Shown here: one piece after another, positions 33,969 through 42,539 of the stretch
Layout: the number at the start of each line of letters is the position of its first letter
How positions within the stretch are numbered: position 1 is the stretch's first letter
DNA from: an uncultured bacterium
GTDB taxonomy: Bacteria; Patescibacteriota; Saccharimonadia; Saccharimonadales; Saccharimonadaceae
Assembly: GCA_937922985.1 (NCBI GenBank)
Contig: CALAKV010000038.1
Span: forward strand, 1-64,000
Direction: 5' to 3'
Length of the DNA stretch: 64,000 nt
Made by a program: the position numbers and the translations under genes
The notes under the pieces: model-generated
The model's input: only the letters and a program-made list of their open reading frames with translations
Databases searched by the model: none
Told to the model about the DNA's origin: nothing

Positions 33969-35738
33969 TTATGCGCTATCAGACGCAACCCTATTGACTT
34001 CTTCTAATGTTGTAATTCCTGTTAAAGCTTTAAGATATCCATCTTGGCGCATTGTAATCATCCCTTGCGCCATTGCTACTTTTTGAACCTCGTGTGAAGT
34101 TGCATGTTTAATGATAAGCTGTTGAATTTCTTCGGTCACCTCCATAACTTCATATAAACCTGCACGCCCTTGATATCCACCCGGTGTCTGGGGTGTGTCA
34201 CGGCCCTTCACAAGAGTATAAGACTTTTGGTTTGCAAGAGGTAGATTTTTATATCCCAAATCAGCTGAAACTCTTTCTACTTCATCTGGTGTTTTTGGCA
34301 GTAAATGACCTACAGTCTCGATAATGCTTTGCGTTTCAAGCGGTGAAGATTGATAAGTATTTCGCTTGGCCGCAACCCTTCGAACGAGCCGCTGACCAAT
34401 AATCGTATTCACCGTTGAAGCGATCAAGAAAGGTTCAATCCCCATATCAATCAAGCGAGGCAAAATTCCGGCAGCAGAGTTGGTGTGAAGTGTTGAAAAT
34501 ACTAAGTGTCCAGTTAATGCGGCCTGAACGGCAAGGTTGGCTGTTTCACCATCACGAATTTCTCCAACCATCACAATATCAGGGTCAAGACGCAAAATAG
34601 AGCGCAATCCCGCTGCAAAAGTTAATCCAACTTCAGCATTAACTTGAATCTGATTTACACCGTCCATCTTATATTCAACAGGGTCTTCAAGCGTAATAAT
34701 GTTTACCGAATCATCTTTAATCTCTTTAATCAATGCATAAAGCGATGTTGATTTACCAGAACCAGTTGGACCAGATGTTAAAACCATTCCATTTGGAGCA
34801 GCGATTCCCTTTCGAATTGTTCGAAGAGCTCGCCCAGCGTATCCCATTTCTTCAAGATTAAAAGAATTACCCGTTTTATCAAGCAAACGAATCACGACTT
34901 GCTCGCCCCAAACAACTGGCGAGATAGCGATACGAAGGTCGACTTCTTTATCTCCAACAGCAACGGCAAACTGACCATCTTGCGGCACGCGGTGCTCATC
35001 GATCTTTAAGCTTGAGAGAATCTTAATACGTGAAATTAAAGCCGGCTCAATACTCTTTGGCAAATTCATAATTTCTCGAAGAACACCGTCTATTCGACAG
35101 CGAATTTTCAAAGATTTTTCAAGCGGTTCAATATGAATATCGGATGCTTTTGCACGAACAGCATATTCCAAAATTGTATTCAAAGCTTTCGAAATCGGTG
35201 AGTCCTGCACAATTGTTTGAACCTGCCGTTTCGATTCTGCTTCCGCCTGAGTTTGCGCATCAACATTTTCAGCCAGAGCATCAACACCGGAAAGATCAGT
35301 TTTATATTGGTCTAAAATATGCCTAATTGATTTTTGGCTCGCCATAAATACTTTTAGAGGGCGCTGAATTAGACTAGAAAGATAGTCAACGGCTTGAATG
35401 TTAGTGGCATCAAGCATTGCAACAGCAATTCGCCCCTGAACTTCAGCAATTGGAACCGCCATATTTCGTTCAGCAATATCAACTGAAATTAAATCAAGAG
35501 TCTCTTGCGGAATGGTAGTATTTTCAAGATTGACATAGGGAATCCCCGAAACATGAGCTGTAGCGTGAATAATAATTTCATTATCAAGAAACTTATGCTC
35601 AATCATATACGACATTAGAGACTGATTATTCAAACCAGCCTCTTTTATAGCCAACTCAATTTTTGATTCTTGAATAAGACCCTCTTCAACAAGGATTTTC
35701 GCAAGTCTATCCTGAATATCATTGGTTAATAATGTCAT
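33969..35738 (-). CDS. pilB: Pilus extension ATPase, without the tetracysteine zinc site
   Basis: A 589-residue GspE/PilB assembly motor. The N-terminal GspE_N domain (residues about 1-140) has DIAERNMAVPIAE. The ATPase core has LKIRCRIDGVLREI, Walker A GPTGSGKSTSLYALI, ITLEDPVEYKMDG, VMVGEIRDGETANLAVQAALTGH and GYQGRAGLYEVMEV. The two CxxC pairs that usually flank the zinc loop are gone: the first reads RRVAAKRNTY and the second TPQTPGGYQGR. The only cysteine visible is in RCRIDGV. Confidence 0.93.
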   Translation of the reverse strand: MTLLTNDIQDRLAKILVEEGLIQESKIELAIKEAGLNNQSLMSYMIEHKFLDNEIIIHATAHVSGIPYVNLENTTIPQETLDLISVDIAERNMAVPIAEVQGRIAVAMLDATNIQAVDYLSSLIQRPLKVFMASQKSIRHILDQYKTDLSGVDALAENVDAQTQAEAESKRQVQTIVQDSPISKALNTILEYAVRAKASDIHIEPLEKSLKIRCRIDGVLREIMNLPKSIEPALISRIKILSSLKIDEHRVPQDGQFAVAVGDKEVDLRIAISPVVWGEQVVIRLLDKTGNSFNLEEMGYAGRALRTIRKGIAAPNGMVLTSGPTGSGKSTSLYALIKEIKDDSVNIITLEDPVEYKMDGVNQIQVNAEVGLTFAAGLRSILRLDPDIVMVGEIRDGETANLAVQAALTGHLVFSTLHTNSAAGILPRLIDMGIEPFLIASTVNTIIGQRLVRRVAAKRNTYQSSPLETQSIIETVGHLLPKTPDEVERVSADLGYKNLPLANQKSYTLVKGRDTPQTPGGYQGRAGLYEVMEVTEEIQQLIIKHATSHEVQKVAMAQGMITMRQDGYLKALTGITTLEEVNRVASDSA

Positions 35739-35765
35739 TACATTCCTTTTTGAGTTATTTAGTAT

Positions 35766-35984
35766 TTATTGTCCAATATTAACTTGAACTGTTGGATTGA
35801 TAGCATCCTTATTAAAAATTTCACTACTTGGTTTTACATATTCGTTCGAAATTGGTTCAGTAGTCTTAACCTCATAAGTTTGCTCAGAAAATCCACCCTG
35901 AGCCAAAGAGTTAATAACTAGATATGAAATCAAAACGCTAAAGCCCGCAATCAAAACAATCATCGCAATATCAGTTTTTTTCAT
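35766..35984 (-). CDS. Small single-TM protein between pilO and pilB
   Basis: A 72-residue protein with an N-terminal membrane helix (IAMIVLIAGFSVLISYLVINSLA) and an outer tail of about 40 residues ending VQVNIGQ. Its place after pilM-N-O matches that of pilP in other bacteria, but it has no lipobox or recognisable PilP domain. A role in the pilus alignment complex is an inference from position. Its ATG overlaps the pilO stop. Confidence 0.65.
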   Translation of the reverse strand: MKKTDIAMIVLIAGFSVLISYLVINSLAQGGFSEQTYEVKTTEPISNEYVKPSSEIFNKDAINPTVQVNIGQ

Positions 35985-36850
35985 TATTTCGATCCTCCTG
36001 TAGTGCTTGAGTTTTGAGTCTTACCAGTTCCAGTTGTAGAAGTTGCTGGTTTTGCAGTTTCGTCTGCTTTAACTTTCTTGCTTTCAAGCTTCATTGTATA
36101 TTTAGGATAATAGTAGGCTTTTGCAGAAAAGTTAAGACTAAATCGGTTAAGTGAACGCTCGAATTTAAAACTCGTAATATTTATTGCTCGAATTGATCTT
36201 TCCGTCTTTCGAACAGTGTTAATTAGGTTATTAAGTGCTTCATCTTGAGTTTTAGCGGCTTGTGCTGAATTTGAGCCTTCACCCTGAAAACCTGCAGAAA
36301 TTGTTGCTGAGAATTGAATATCTTTCACACCCTCTGGGATTTTATTTGGATCTTCAGTACCACTAGTTGCTGATGAGCTAGAGGAATTTGATGCCGAGCT
36401 TGAGCCTGAAAGACTTTTGTTTGCAGAATCAGAAGAATCAATACTAAATGAATCAAGAGTTACACCTTCAGAAAAAATATTCTTTTCAAGGCTAGCTGCA
36501 AGAGCGGCAGCGTTCTCACTATCAGGTAAGGCATCAGCAATAACGCGCAAACCGCCGTCTTCGGCATTAGATTTCAATTTTCGCTCATTAAGATTCGGAT
36601 CGGTCTCTAATGAGCTTAATTTACTCTTTAAATCTTCAATATTTTGGATATTTTTTTGAATTGTTGAAATACTTTTATCTTGTTCGCCAAGAACTTTAGC
36701 ATTAAATGTAAAAATCCTAAAAAGATAAATCATCCCAACAACAGATGCGCCAGCAATCAAGGCAGCGCCAGCAACTGCTAAAAACATCGTTTGATTAGCC
36801 TTATTGATGGCGTTTCTCTTCAAAAAAGCTACTTCTTTATTTTCACCCAT
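35984..36850 (-). CDS. pilO: PilO-like pilus alignment protein
   Basis: A 288-residue protein with a short cytosolic N terminus, one membrane helix (about 20-45), a coiled-coil stretch (QDKSISTIQKNIQNIEDLKSKLSSLE) and an outer ferredoxin-like domain in which FEGV/VTLDSFSID-type strands are visible. Ser- and Thr-rich linkers interrupt and end it. Together with PilN it forms the periplasmic-side dimer that links PilM to the machine. The assignment rests on architecture and operon order. Confidence 0.75.
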   Translation of the reverse strand: MGENKEVAFLKRNAINKANQTMFLAVAGAALIAGASVVGMIYLFRIFTFNAKVLGEQDKSISTIQKNIQNIEDLKSKLSSLETDPNLNERKLKSNAEDGGLRVIADALPDSENAAALAASLEKNIFSEGVTLDSFSIDSSDSANKSLSGSSSASNSSSSSATSGTEDPNKIPEGVKDIQFSATISAGFQGEGSNSAQAAKTQDEALNNLINTVRKTERSIRAINITSFKFERSLNRFSLNFSAKAYYYPKYTMKLESKKVKADETAKPATSTTGTGKTQNSSTTGGSK

Positions 36851-37617
36851 TATTTATTCTCCTTTTCAGAATCTTTTTTTGAATTTTGAGTAAAAATTCC
36901 AGCAGGAACCTGAATAGTTGAGTCTGTTACATTCTTTCGACCAAGAGCTTTTACAGCAAAGTTTTTCGAAGAAAATTTCAAAGCTGCTTCATTTAATTTA
37001 AAGTTAACAGCAAAACGCAAAACATTTTGACCTTGTTCATTAGCTCCAAGCGAGCTTTCGTTTCGAACAACTGATCCTTCATCAGCAAGCATACAGATAT
37101 TAGCGTCTTTCTCAACTTCACTAGCCTTACATTGAGAGCCTTCACCGTCATAAATAATTTGTGAATATTTAATTGTTTTAATAAAAGCTTCAAGGGCTGG
37201 GAAACCATTGCCTGCTTGACCTTCAATTGAAACGATTCGAGTTTCAGGGTCATAATTCACTGCAGAAAACTGAACAGCGTTTTCACCAGTAGTCTGAATT
37301 GCTGGTAAAATTGTCCCAATCAATCGTGAAGTATCTGGTGAAGCATTTCTAATTTTTTGAATTGCATTAAGCTGATTTCGAAGAGTAGCCGCTGTTTCCC
37401 CATCTTTAATTTTTTGCATATCAGCAAATTTGTCTGAAATCTCATTAGTTTTTAAACCCATAACAAATTGCTGACCTTGAGTTGTCAAGAATAATAAAAC
37501 TACTCCCGCAAGCATCGCACCACCAATAATTATAGATACAAAAGTAACTATATTTCGAAGTTGCTGAGCTTTAATAAGATCGCGTTTAACATCTGGCAAA
37601 AGGTTAATTTCAATCAT
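36850..37617 (-). CDS. pilN: PilN-like pilus alignment protein
   Basis: A 255-residue bitopic protein. It opens with the PilN signature MIEINLLPD, whose INLLP segment binds PilM. A membrane helix (about 28-48) and an outer domain with coiled coil (IKDGETAATLRNQLNAIQKI) and an alpha/beta region follow. pilM precedes it and pilO follows with one-base overlaps. Confidence 0.85.
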   Translation of the reverse strand: MIEINLLPDVKRDLIKAQQLRNIVTFVSIIIGGAMLAGVVLLFLTTQGQQFVMGLKTNEISDKFADMQKIKDGETAATLRNQLNAIQKIRNASPDTSRLIGTILPAIQTTGENAVQFSAVNYDPETRIVSIEGQAGNGFPALEAFIKTIKYSQIIYDGEGSQCKASEVEKDANICMLADEGSVVRNESSLGANEQGQNVLRFAVNFKLNEAALKFSSKNFAVKALGRKNVTDSTIQVPAGIFTQNSKKDSEKENK

Positions 37618-38666
37618 TATTTGTTACTCCTTTCGGCCAAACCTACAGCAACCGCAAATTCATTTCCAACGCTTGCAACCTGCTGTTGATATTTCGCAGG
37701 AACATTAACATTTTGGAAAGGATTTGCAGAATAAGACTGAATTCCAGTTTTCGAAGAAACATATTCTGGCATTTGTGGAATAATTCCAGAAAATCCTGAA
37801 AGTGAAATTACCCCAACTTGAGCATTTTGGTATTTTGTTCCTAAAAATTTTATTGATTTAGCGATTTCTTGAACGAAATTTTCAAGAGTCATTTCGATGG
37901 CTCTAAAAACTTGGCCCTCTAGTTTATCTTGGGCTAAGCCGAATTTCATAATAAATTGTCGAGCTTGATCTTCTTTAATGTTCAAATTTTGAGTAGCAGA
38001 TTTAACCAAGCTTGATACTCCAGTAGGAATTGTACGAACAAGCCTTGGAGCACCTTGATACACAATAGATAAGTCAGTAGAAAGCTCACCCATATCAATA
38101 ATTAGCTGAGCCTGGTCGGACTGGTTAGGCATAAACAAAGCACGAGTCATTGCTAAAGAATCAGGTTCGCTCGCAACTACATTTAAGCCTAGACCTTCAA
38201 TAAATTCCATCTTCTCTTCACTATAAGTTTTAGCTGTACTTGCAAGTAAGATCTCCAATGAATCAGGGTTGGAAGGAGATTCTCCAAGAAGAGCCCAGTC
38301 GACTTGAGCGTCATCAACCGCCATTGGAATATACTGGTCAACTTGATATTTTATATTTTTTTGTAATTCTCGCATATCCTGCTTTGGTACTTCGAAAATT
38401 GTCGTGAATGTCTTCTGGGACGTAAGACTAATCGCTACATTTTTTGTTTTAATATCGCTCTGCCCGATCATTGTTGAGATAATTTCTCCCAAACGACGAC
38501 GGCTTTCATCGGAATTACTCAAAACCAATTGAGGGTCAACCGATGTATAACCGAGACCAACCAAATTCCAAGAATTCTCTCCAGCTTTCTAAAGTTGGAC
38601 AGCACGAATCGCATTTGTTCCAATATCTAACGAGAAGAAATCGCCCACACCTTTAATATTAATCAT
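37617..38666 (-). pseudogene. pilM: pilM with an in-frame TAG at codon 26
   Basis: PilM is the cytosolic actin-like protein of the pilus alignment complex. From ATG 38666 the frame reads MINIKGVGDFFSLDIGT, then NAIRAVQL, then TAG at 38589-38591, then continues in the same frame as KAGENSWNLVGLGYTSV to a normal end at 37617. The DIGT phosphate motif of the actin fold lies before the stop. Translation restarting at TTG 38564 would give a 315-residue protein without it. TAG ends other genes here, so reassignment is unlikely. A C-to-T change from CAG, an assembly error, or readthrough are the options. The promoter and downstream genes look intact. Confidence 0.8.
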
Positions 38667-38672
38667 GCCTCT

Positions 38673-38702
38673 ATTTTAACATAAACGTAATTAAAAAATC
38701 AA
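38673..38702 (-). promoter_or_regulatory. Promoter of the type IV pilus operon (leaderless)
   Basis: TTGATT (38697-38702), 18 nt, TAAAAT (38673-38678) with TG upstream. The pilM ATG follows after exactly 6 nt. Confidence 0.65.
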
Positions 38703-38765
38703 GCTTTTTTATTTTTATTTTACAAACTTTTATGTTAAAATAAAAAGACATTAAAAGGAGATTTT

Positions 38766-39842
38766 ATGAGTTTATCAATTGGAATTGTTGGACTACCAAA
38801 TGTTGGTAAATCAACACTATTTAACGCACTAACTAATAATGATATTTTAGCAGCAAATTACCCTTTTGCGACAATTGAGCCAAATACTGGAATTGTGCCA
38901 GTGCCAGATTTGCGCTTAAATAAATTAGCTGAAATTTATGGATCGCAAAAAATTATTCCAGCAACAGTAACTTTTGTTGATATTGCTGGGCTAGTTGCGG
39001 GAGCTTCGAAAGGTGAAGGTTTAGGTAATAAATTTCTTGCAAATATTCGCCAATGTGACGCAATTGTTCATATTGTTCGAGCTTTCGTGAACAATGATAT
39101 TGTTCATGTTTCGAATGAAGTTAACCCAAAAAATGATATTGAAGTTATTAATACTGAGTTGATTTTAGCAGATATTCAAACTATCGAAAACCGCTTGCCC
39201 AAACTCCAAAAAGAAGCAAAGGCAAAACCAGCTCTTCGAAAACAAGCTGAATACTTGAATAAATTAGTTGAACAACTTCAAGCTGGAGTTCTTCTCTCTT
39301 CAATAGAAGATTTAGATTACGAAGCAATTCAAGATTTACATTTACTAACCGCAAAACCTGTAATTTATGCGTTCAATGTTGATGAAAATACTTTAACCGA
39401 TGAGACTAAAAAAGAAGAACTTTCAAAAATGGTTCTTCCTGCAAAGTCAATATTTGTATGCGCTAAGTTAGAGGAAGAGCTAAAGGGTTTAAGTGAGGAA
39501 GATTCAAAAGATTTACTCGAAAGCTACGGAGTTCAAGAAACTGGCTTAAATCAGATGATTCATGCTGCCTATGACACGCTTGGGTTACAAAGTTATATGA
39601 CAGCAGGACCAAAAGAAGTCCATGCCTGGACAATCAAAAAAGGATGGACAGCCCCACAAGCTGCAGGAGTAATTCATACAGATTTCGAAAGAGGTTTTAT
39701 TGCTGCACAAGTTATCGACTTTAACGATTTAATTGAAGCTGGAAGTGAGCTTGAAGCAAAGAATCGTGGAAAAATTCGAACTGAAGGCAAAGAATATATT
39801 ATGTCACCAAATGATGTTGTTGAATTTAGGTTTAACGTTTAA
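38766..39842 (+). CDS. ychF: Redox-regulated/ribosome-binding Obg-like ATPase YchF
   Basis: A universally conserved P-loop ATPase of the Obg family, 358 residues. G1 is [15 protein letters not shown], the switch region [12 protein letters not shown]3 [20 protein letters not shown], and the G4 region is NVDE in place of NKxD, as expected for an ATP-binding YchF. The C-terminal TGS-like domain has [15 protein letters not shown] and [13 protein letters not shown] precedes the ATG, and a terminator (39849-39878) follows. Confidence 0.95.
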   Translation: MSLSIGIVGLPNVGKSTLFNALTNNDILAANYPFATIEPNTGIVPVPDLRLNKLAEIYGSQKIIPATVTFVDIAGLVAGASKGEGLGNKFLANIRQCDAIVHIVRAFVNNDIVHVSNEVNPKNDIEVINTELILADIQTIENRLPKLQKEAKAKPALRKQAEYLNKLVEQLQAGVLLSSIEDLDYEAIQDLHLLTAKPVIYAFNVDENTLTDETKKEELSKMVLPAKSIFVCAKLEEELKGLSEEDSKDLLESYGVQETGLNQMIHAAYDTLGLQSYMTAGPKEVHAWTIKKGWTAPQAAGVIHTDFERGFIAAQVIDFNDLIEAGSELEAKNRGKIRTEGKEYIMSPNDVVEFRFNV

Positions 39843-39848
39843 GATAAT

Positions 39849-39878
39849 AAAAACCGCATATAATGTTTTGCGGTTTTT
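39849..39878. terminator. Bidirectional terminator after ychF
   Basis: AAAAACCGCA (39849-39858) pairs with TGCGGTTTTT (39869-39878), between convergent ychF and tlyA. Confidence 0.75.
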
Positions 39879-39890
39879 ATTTTGTATAAA

Positions 39891-40613
39891 TTATTTATTC
39901 AATACTTTCAGAACATAGAATCTCTCTTGATTACCCTTAGAGCCTTTTACTCCACTATCTCTTTTATTTTTTATGTATAAATTATTTATACGACACCAAT
40001 TTTCGAATTCTTGAAGTATTCTTCTTCGATATGAATTATTTTTAACGATACCGTTAGTAGTTCCATTTTTACCTGCTTCGAATTGCGGCTTAACCATTGC
40101 AATTATTAGTGTGTCTTTATTAGATAATTTCGTAACGCTCGGTAAAATTTCTTTTATAGATATAAAACTAACATCAATAACAACTAAATCAATTTTTTGA
40201 CTCGTGTTAAAATCTCTTATATCTGTTTTTTCATGAAGTTCAACTTTTTTGTTCACTCTTAACTTTGGATGAAGTTGGTTTGTACCAACATCGACAGCAA
40301 TAACTTTTTTTGCACTATTCCTCAATGAATAATCTGTAAATCCACCAGTGCTTGAACCAACATCTAAAACAACTTTATCTTTAAAATTAATTTTCATTAT
40401 TTTTGCAACACTTTCAAGCTTAAGACCTGCCCTTGAAACATATTGAATATCTTGAAGGAGCTTTATATCTGAATCAATATTAGTAAAAAATCCAGGCTTA
40501 GTCCTTTTTATACCATCAACAAAAACTTTACCCAGTTTAATATAGCTCTCAGCCTGAGAACGGCTATCAACTATCTTTCTTTGAGTTAATAAAATGTCTA
40601 GTCTAGTTTTCAC
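39891..40613 (-). CDS. tlyA: TlyA-family rRNA methyltransferase
   Basis: A 240-residue S4-domain plus FtsJ-type methyltransferase. TlyA methylates ribose in 16S/23S rRNA; some members are also called hemolysins. S4 is RLDILLTQRKIVDSRSQA and KLGKVFVDG, and the SAM-binding loop is VLDVGSSTGGFTD, with later DVSFISI and MVKPQFEAGK. I start it at GTG 40613, because a TATAAT (40621-40626) ends 7 nt before; the longer frame to 40667 would start upstream of the transcript. Confidence 0.88.
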   Translation of the reverse strand: MKTRLDILLTQRKIVDSRSQAESYIKLGKVFVDGIKRTKPGFFTNIDSDIKLLQDIQYVSRAGLKLESVAKIMKINFKDKVVLDVGSSTGGFTDYSLRNSAKKVIAVDVGTNQLHPKLRVNKKVELHEKTDIRDFNTSQKIDLVVIDVSFISIKEILPSVTKLSNKDTLIIAMVKPQFEAGKNGTTNGIVKNNSYRRRILQEFENWCRINNLYIKNKRDSGVKGSKGNQERFYVLKVLNK

Positions 40614-40683
40614 ATTGTATATTATACCACATTTTATCTTAAAAATATATACAGGCTTATTGTTCAATTTTTTTATACAATAA

Positions 40684-40716
40684 AAATAAGCTGGTTCTTA
40701 AAATTCCAGCCTATTT
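40684..40716 (-). terminator. efp terminator
   Basis: AAATAAGCTGG (40684-40694) pairs with CCAGCCTATTT (40706-40716) with one bulge. Confidence 0.6.
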
Positions 40717-40733
40717 CTTAATAATAACCTTAA

Positions 40734-41294
40734 TTATTTTTGGCGTTCTCGATACTCACCAGTTGAAGTGTCAACAGAGATGATGTCATTCTCCTTAATA
40801 AAGGCAGGTACTTTAACTGTAATTCCAGTTTCAAGTTCAGCATCTTTCAAAACGCTTGAAGTTGTATCACCTTTTACCACATTTTCAGTATAGACAACTT
40901 TTAACCAAACATTTTTTGGTAACTCAATGTTAATAACCTTCCCATCAAAAAATTGCAAATTTAATTCTTCTGCTTCTTTCAAATATCCAGCAGCTTCATC
41001 AATAATTTCCTTTGAAAGTTGAAATTGCTCAAAAGTCTCTGGGTCCATAAAATGAAAATCTTCACCGTCATTATAGAGATATTGAACTTTTTTATTCGAA
41101 ACCTCTGCTGGTTCAACTTTATCTTGACCCTTAAAAGTTTTTGGCAATAAAGCCCCCGTAATAAGGTTCTTAATTTTTAAACTTACGATGCTTCCACCAC
41201 GACCAACAACTTTTTGGTTATATTCAACCACTCTATATGGCTGACCATCAAGCTGAAAAACTACACCTTTTTTTAGATCAGTTGGCTGATACAT
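40734..41294 (-). CDS. efp: Elongation factor P with arginine at the tip
   Basis: EF-P rescues ribosomes stalled at polyproline. The 186 residues form three KOW/OB-type beta domains. The loop that reaches the peptidyl-transferase centre reads VVGRGGS, placing Arg32 where E. coli EF-P has the modified Lys34. Arg32 enzymes in Pseudomonas and Neisseria are rhamnosylated by EarP; no earP or epmA-like gene is in this window, so the modification state is open. AGGAGG precedes the ATG. Confidence 0.94.
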   Translation of the reverse strand: MYQPTDLKKGVVFQLDGQPYRVVEYNQKVVGRGGSIVSLKIKNLITGALLPKTFKGQDKVEPAEVSNKKVQYLYNDGEDFHFMDPETFEQFQLSKEIIDEAAGYLKEAEELNLQFFDGKVINIELPKNVWLKVVYTENVVKGDTTSSVLKDAELETGITVKVPAFIKENDIISVDTSTGEYRERQK

Positions 41295-41321
41295 TTTCCT
41301 CCTTAAATTATTTTAAAAATA

Positions 41322-41355
41322 AATCTTCCCTACCCAGTTTTGAGCAAGGAAGATT
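41322..41355 (-). terminator. rpsF-ssb-rpsR operon terminator
   Basis: AATCTTCC (41322-41329) pairs with GGAAGATT (41348-41355). Confidence 0.55.
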
Positions 41356-41365
41356 CGAAAATCAA

Positions 41366-41566
41366 TTAAGCATTTGTTACGAATGCTAGCAACGCCAAAT
41401 GACGAGCTCGTTTGATAGCAACTGTCAATTGTCGTTGTTGTTTAGCGCTCAAACCAGTTTTTGTAGCTGGCTCAATTTGACCATAAATGTTAACAAATTT
41501 TTGCAAAGTTTTAACATCTCGGTAATCAAAATACGCTGGGATTTCTCGTTTAAATCGTTTAGCCAT
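41366..41566 (-). CDS. rpsR: 30S ribosomal protein S18
   Basis: A 66-residue small-subunit protein that pairs with S6. It has [34 protein letters not shown] and the terminal [13 protein letters not shown], all standard S18 blocks. It has no zinc-type cysteines. Third gene of the conserved rpsF-ssb-rpsR operon, with an AAGGAG SD. Confidence 0.96.
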   Translation of the reverse strand: MAKRFKREIPAYFDYRDVKTLQKFVNIYGQIEPATKTGLSAKQQRQLTVAIKRARHLALLAFVTNA

Positions 41567-41583
41567 TTTACTCCTTAATTAAA

Positions 41584-42015
41584 TTAGAATGGAATATCGG
41601 ATAGGTCGATTGGTTCATCTGAAAAGTCATCGCCGATAGTTGGCTCTTCATTTTTTTGTACTGAAGATGCGCTTCCACTGCGATTTCCATCACTCACAAA
41701 GCTAAATTCTTCAACTACAACATCAATCGCACTTCGATTTTTGCCAGTATCTTTATCTTGCCAAGTTCGTTGTTGCAAACGACCGCTCACAAGTAGTTGG
41801 CGACCTTTCGAAACATATTTTGAAATTGTTTCGCCAGTTTTACCCCAAGCAGTACAGTTAATGAAGCTGGTTTCTTCTTGGCGTTCACCGTTGGTACTAT
41901 TCCAAGTTCGGTTGATAGCAAGAGTGAAACTTGCAAGATTTTGGCCGTTTGGAGTTGTTCGAAGTTCTGGGTCTGCAGTTAAGTTTCCCATCAAAATTAC
42001 TTTGTTAAAAGCCAT
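41584..42015 (-). CDS. ssb: Single-stranded DNA-binding protein
   Basis: A 143-residue SSB. The OB-fold runs to about residue 105, with FNKVILMGNLTADPELR, SFTLAINRTWN, and YVSKGRQLLVSGRLQQRTW. A linker and the acidic protein-interaction tip ending DLSDIPF follow. It acts in replication and repair and, in transformable cells, protects incoming DNA. It lies between rpsF and rpsR as usual. Confidence 0.95.
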   Translation of the reverse strand: MAFNKVILMGNLTADPELRTTPNGQNLASFTLAINRTWNSTNGERQEETSFINCTAWGKTGETISKYVSKGRQLLVSGRLQQRTWQDKDTGKNRSAIDVVVEEFSFVSDGNRSGSASSVQKNEEPTIGDDFSDEPIDLSDIPF

Positions 42016-42040
42016 AACTATCTTCTATCCTATTCTTAAA

Positions 42041-42352
42041 TTATTTTTCTTCTGATTCTACAACTGGTCGTGCTTCTGCTTTAACAAGCAAATATCGCAA
42101 AACTTCGTCGGTAATGTTCAAAGTGTTACTGATTTTTAGAGGTGCAGCAGCTGGAAGTTTAACATCCATTGCAACATAAATTGCAAAATCCTGAACTTTA
42201 ATAGTGTAAGCAAGTTTTTTCTTGCCCCAGTTGTCTTCTTTTGCAATTTCACCGCCGTTAGCAGTAATCAAACTTCGAACCTTATCAAGCACTTTTTCAA
42301 GATCGCTTTCGAAGTCTGGATGAACAAGAACTGTAAGTTCGTAATCCTTCAT
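42041..42352 (-). CDS. rpsF: 30S ribosomal protein S6
   Basis: A 103-residue small-subunit protein with the S6 pattern MKDYELTVLVHPD, GGEIAKEDNWGKKKLAY, and VLRYLLVKAE. It heads the rpsF-ssb-rpsR operon, whose leader in several bacteria binds the S6-S18 complex. The leader here contains AGCCTATT/AATAAGCT but no clear S6-S18 motif. Confidence 0.95.
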   Translation of the reverse strand: MKDYELTVLVHPDFESDLEKVLDKVRSLITANGGEIAKEDNWGKKKLAYTIKVQDFAIYVAMDVKLPAAAPLKISNTLNITDEVLRYLLVKAEARPVVESEEK

Positions 42353-42410
42353 TTTTACTCCTTTGGTTAAAGCCTATTCTTTCAAATAAGCTGAGCTAAT
42401 ATTCTTTTAA

Positions 42411-42439
42411 ATTATATCATTTTTGGAGAAAAAAATCAA
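42411..42439 (-). promoter_or_regulatory. rpsF operon promoter
   Basis: TTGATT (42434-42439), 17 nt, TATAAT (42411-42416), with a leader of about 50 nt and AAAGGAG before the ATG. Confidence 0.7.
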
Positions 42440-42518
42440 TAAAACTCTAATATTTCTTTAATTTTAAGAATCTATTAAAATATTAATAATAGATATTTAG
42501 ATTTTCGAAAATAAAAAA

Positions 42519-42539
42519 ATCGGCAAATTATTCACCGAT
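42519..42539 (-). terminator. ftsK terminator overlapping its stop
   Basis: ATCGG (42519-42523) pairs with CCGAT (42535-42539). The minus strand continues with seven T residues. Confidence 0.6.

Noticed and set aside
37617..38666. TAG as a recoded sense codon across the genome
   Set aside because: TAG ends the secretion ATPase gene (6284) and the M50 protease gene (14532) at expected positions, so a general reassignment does not fit.
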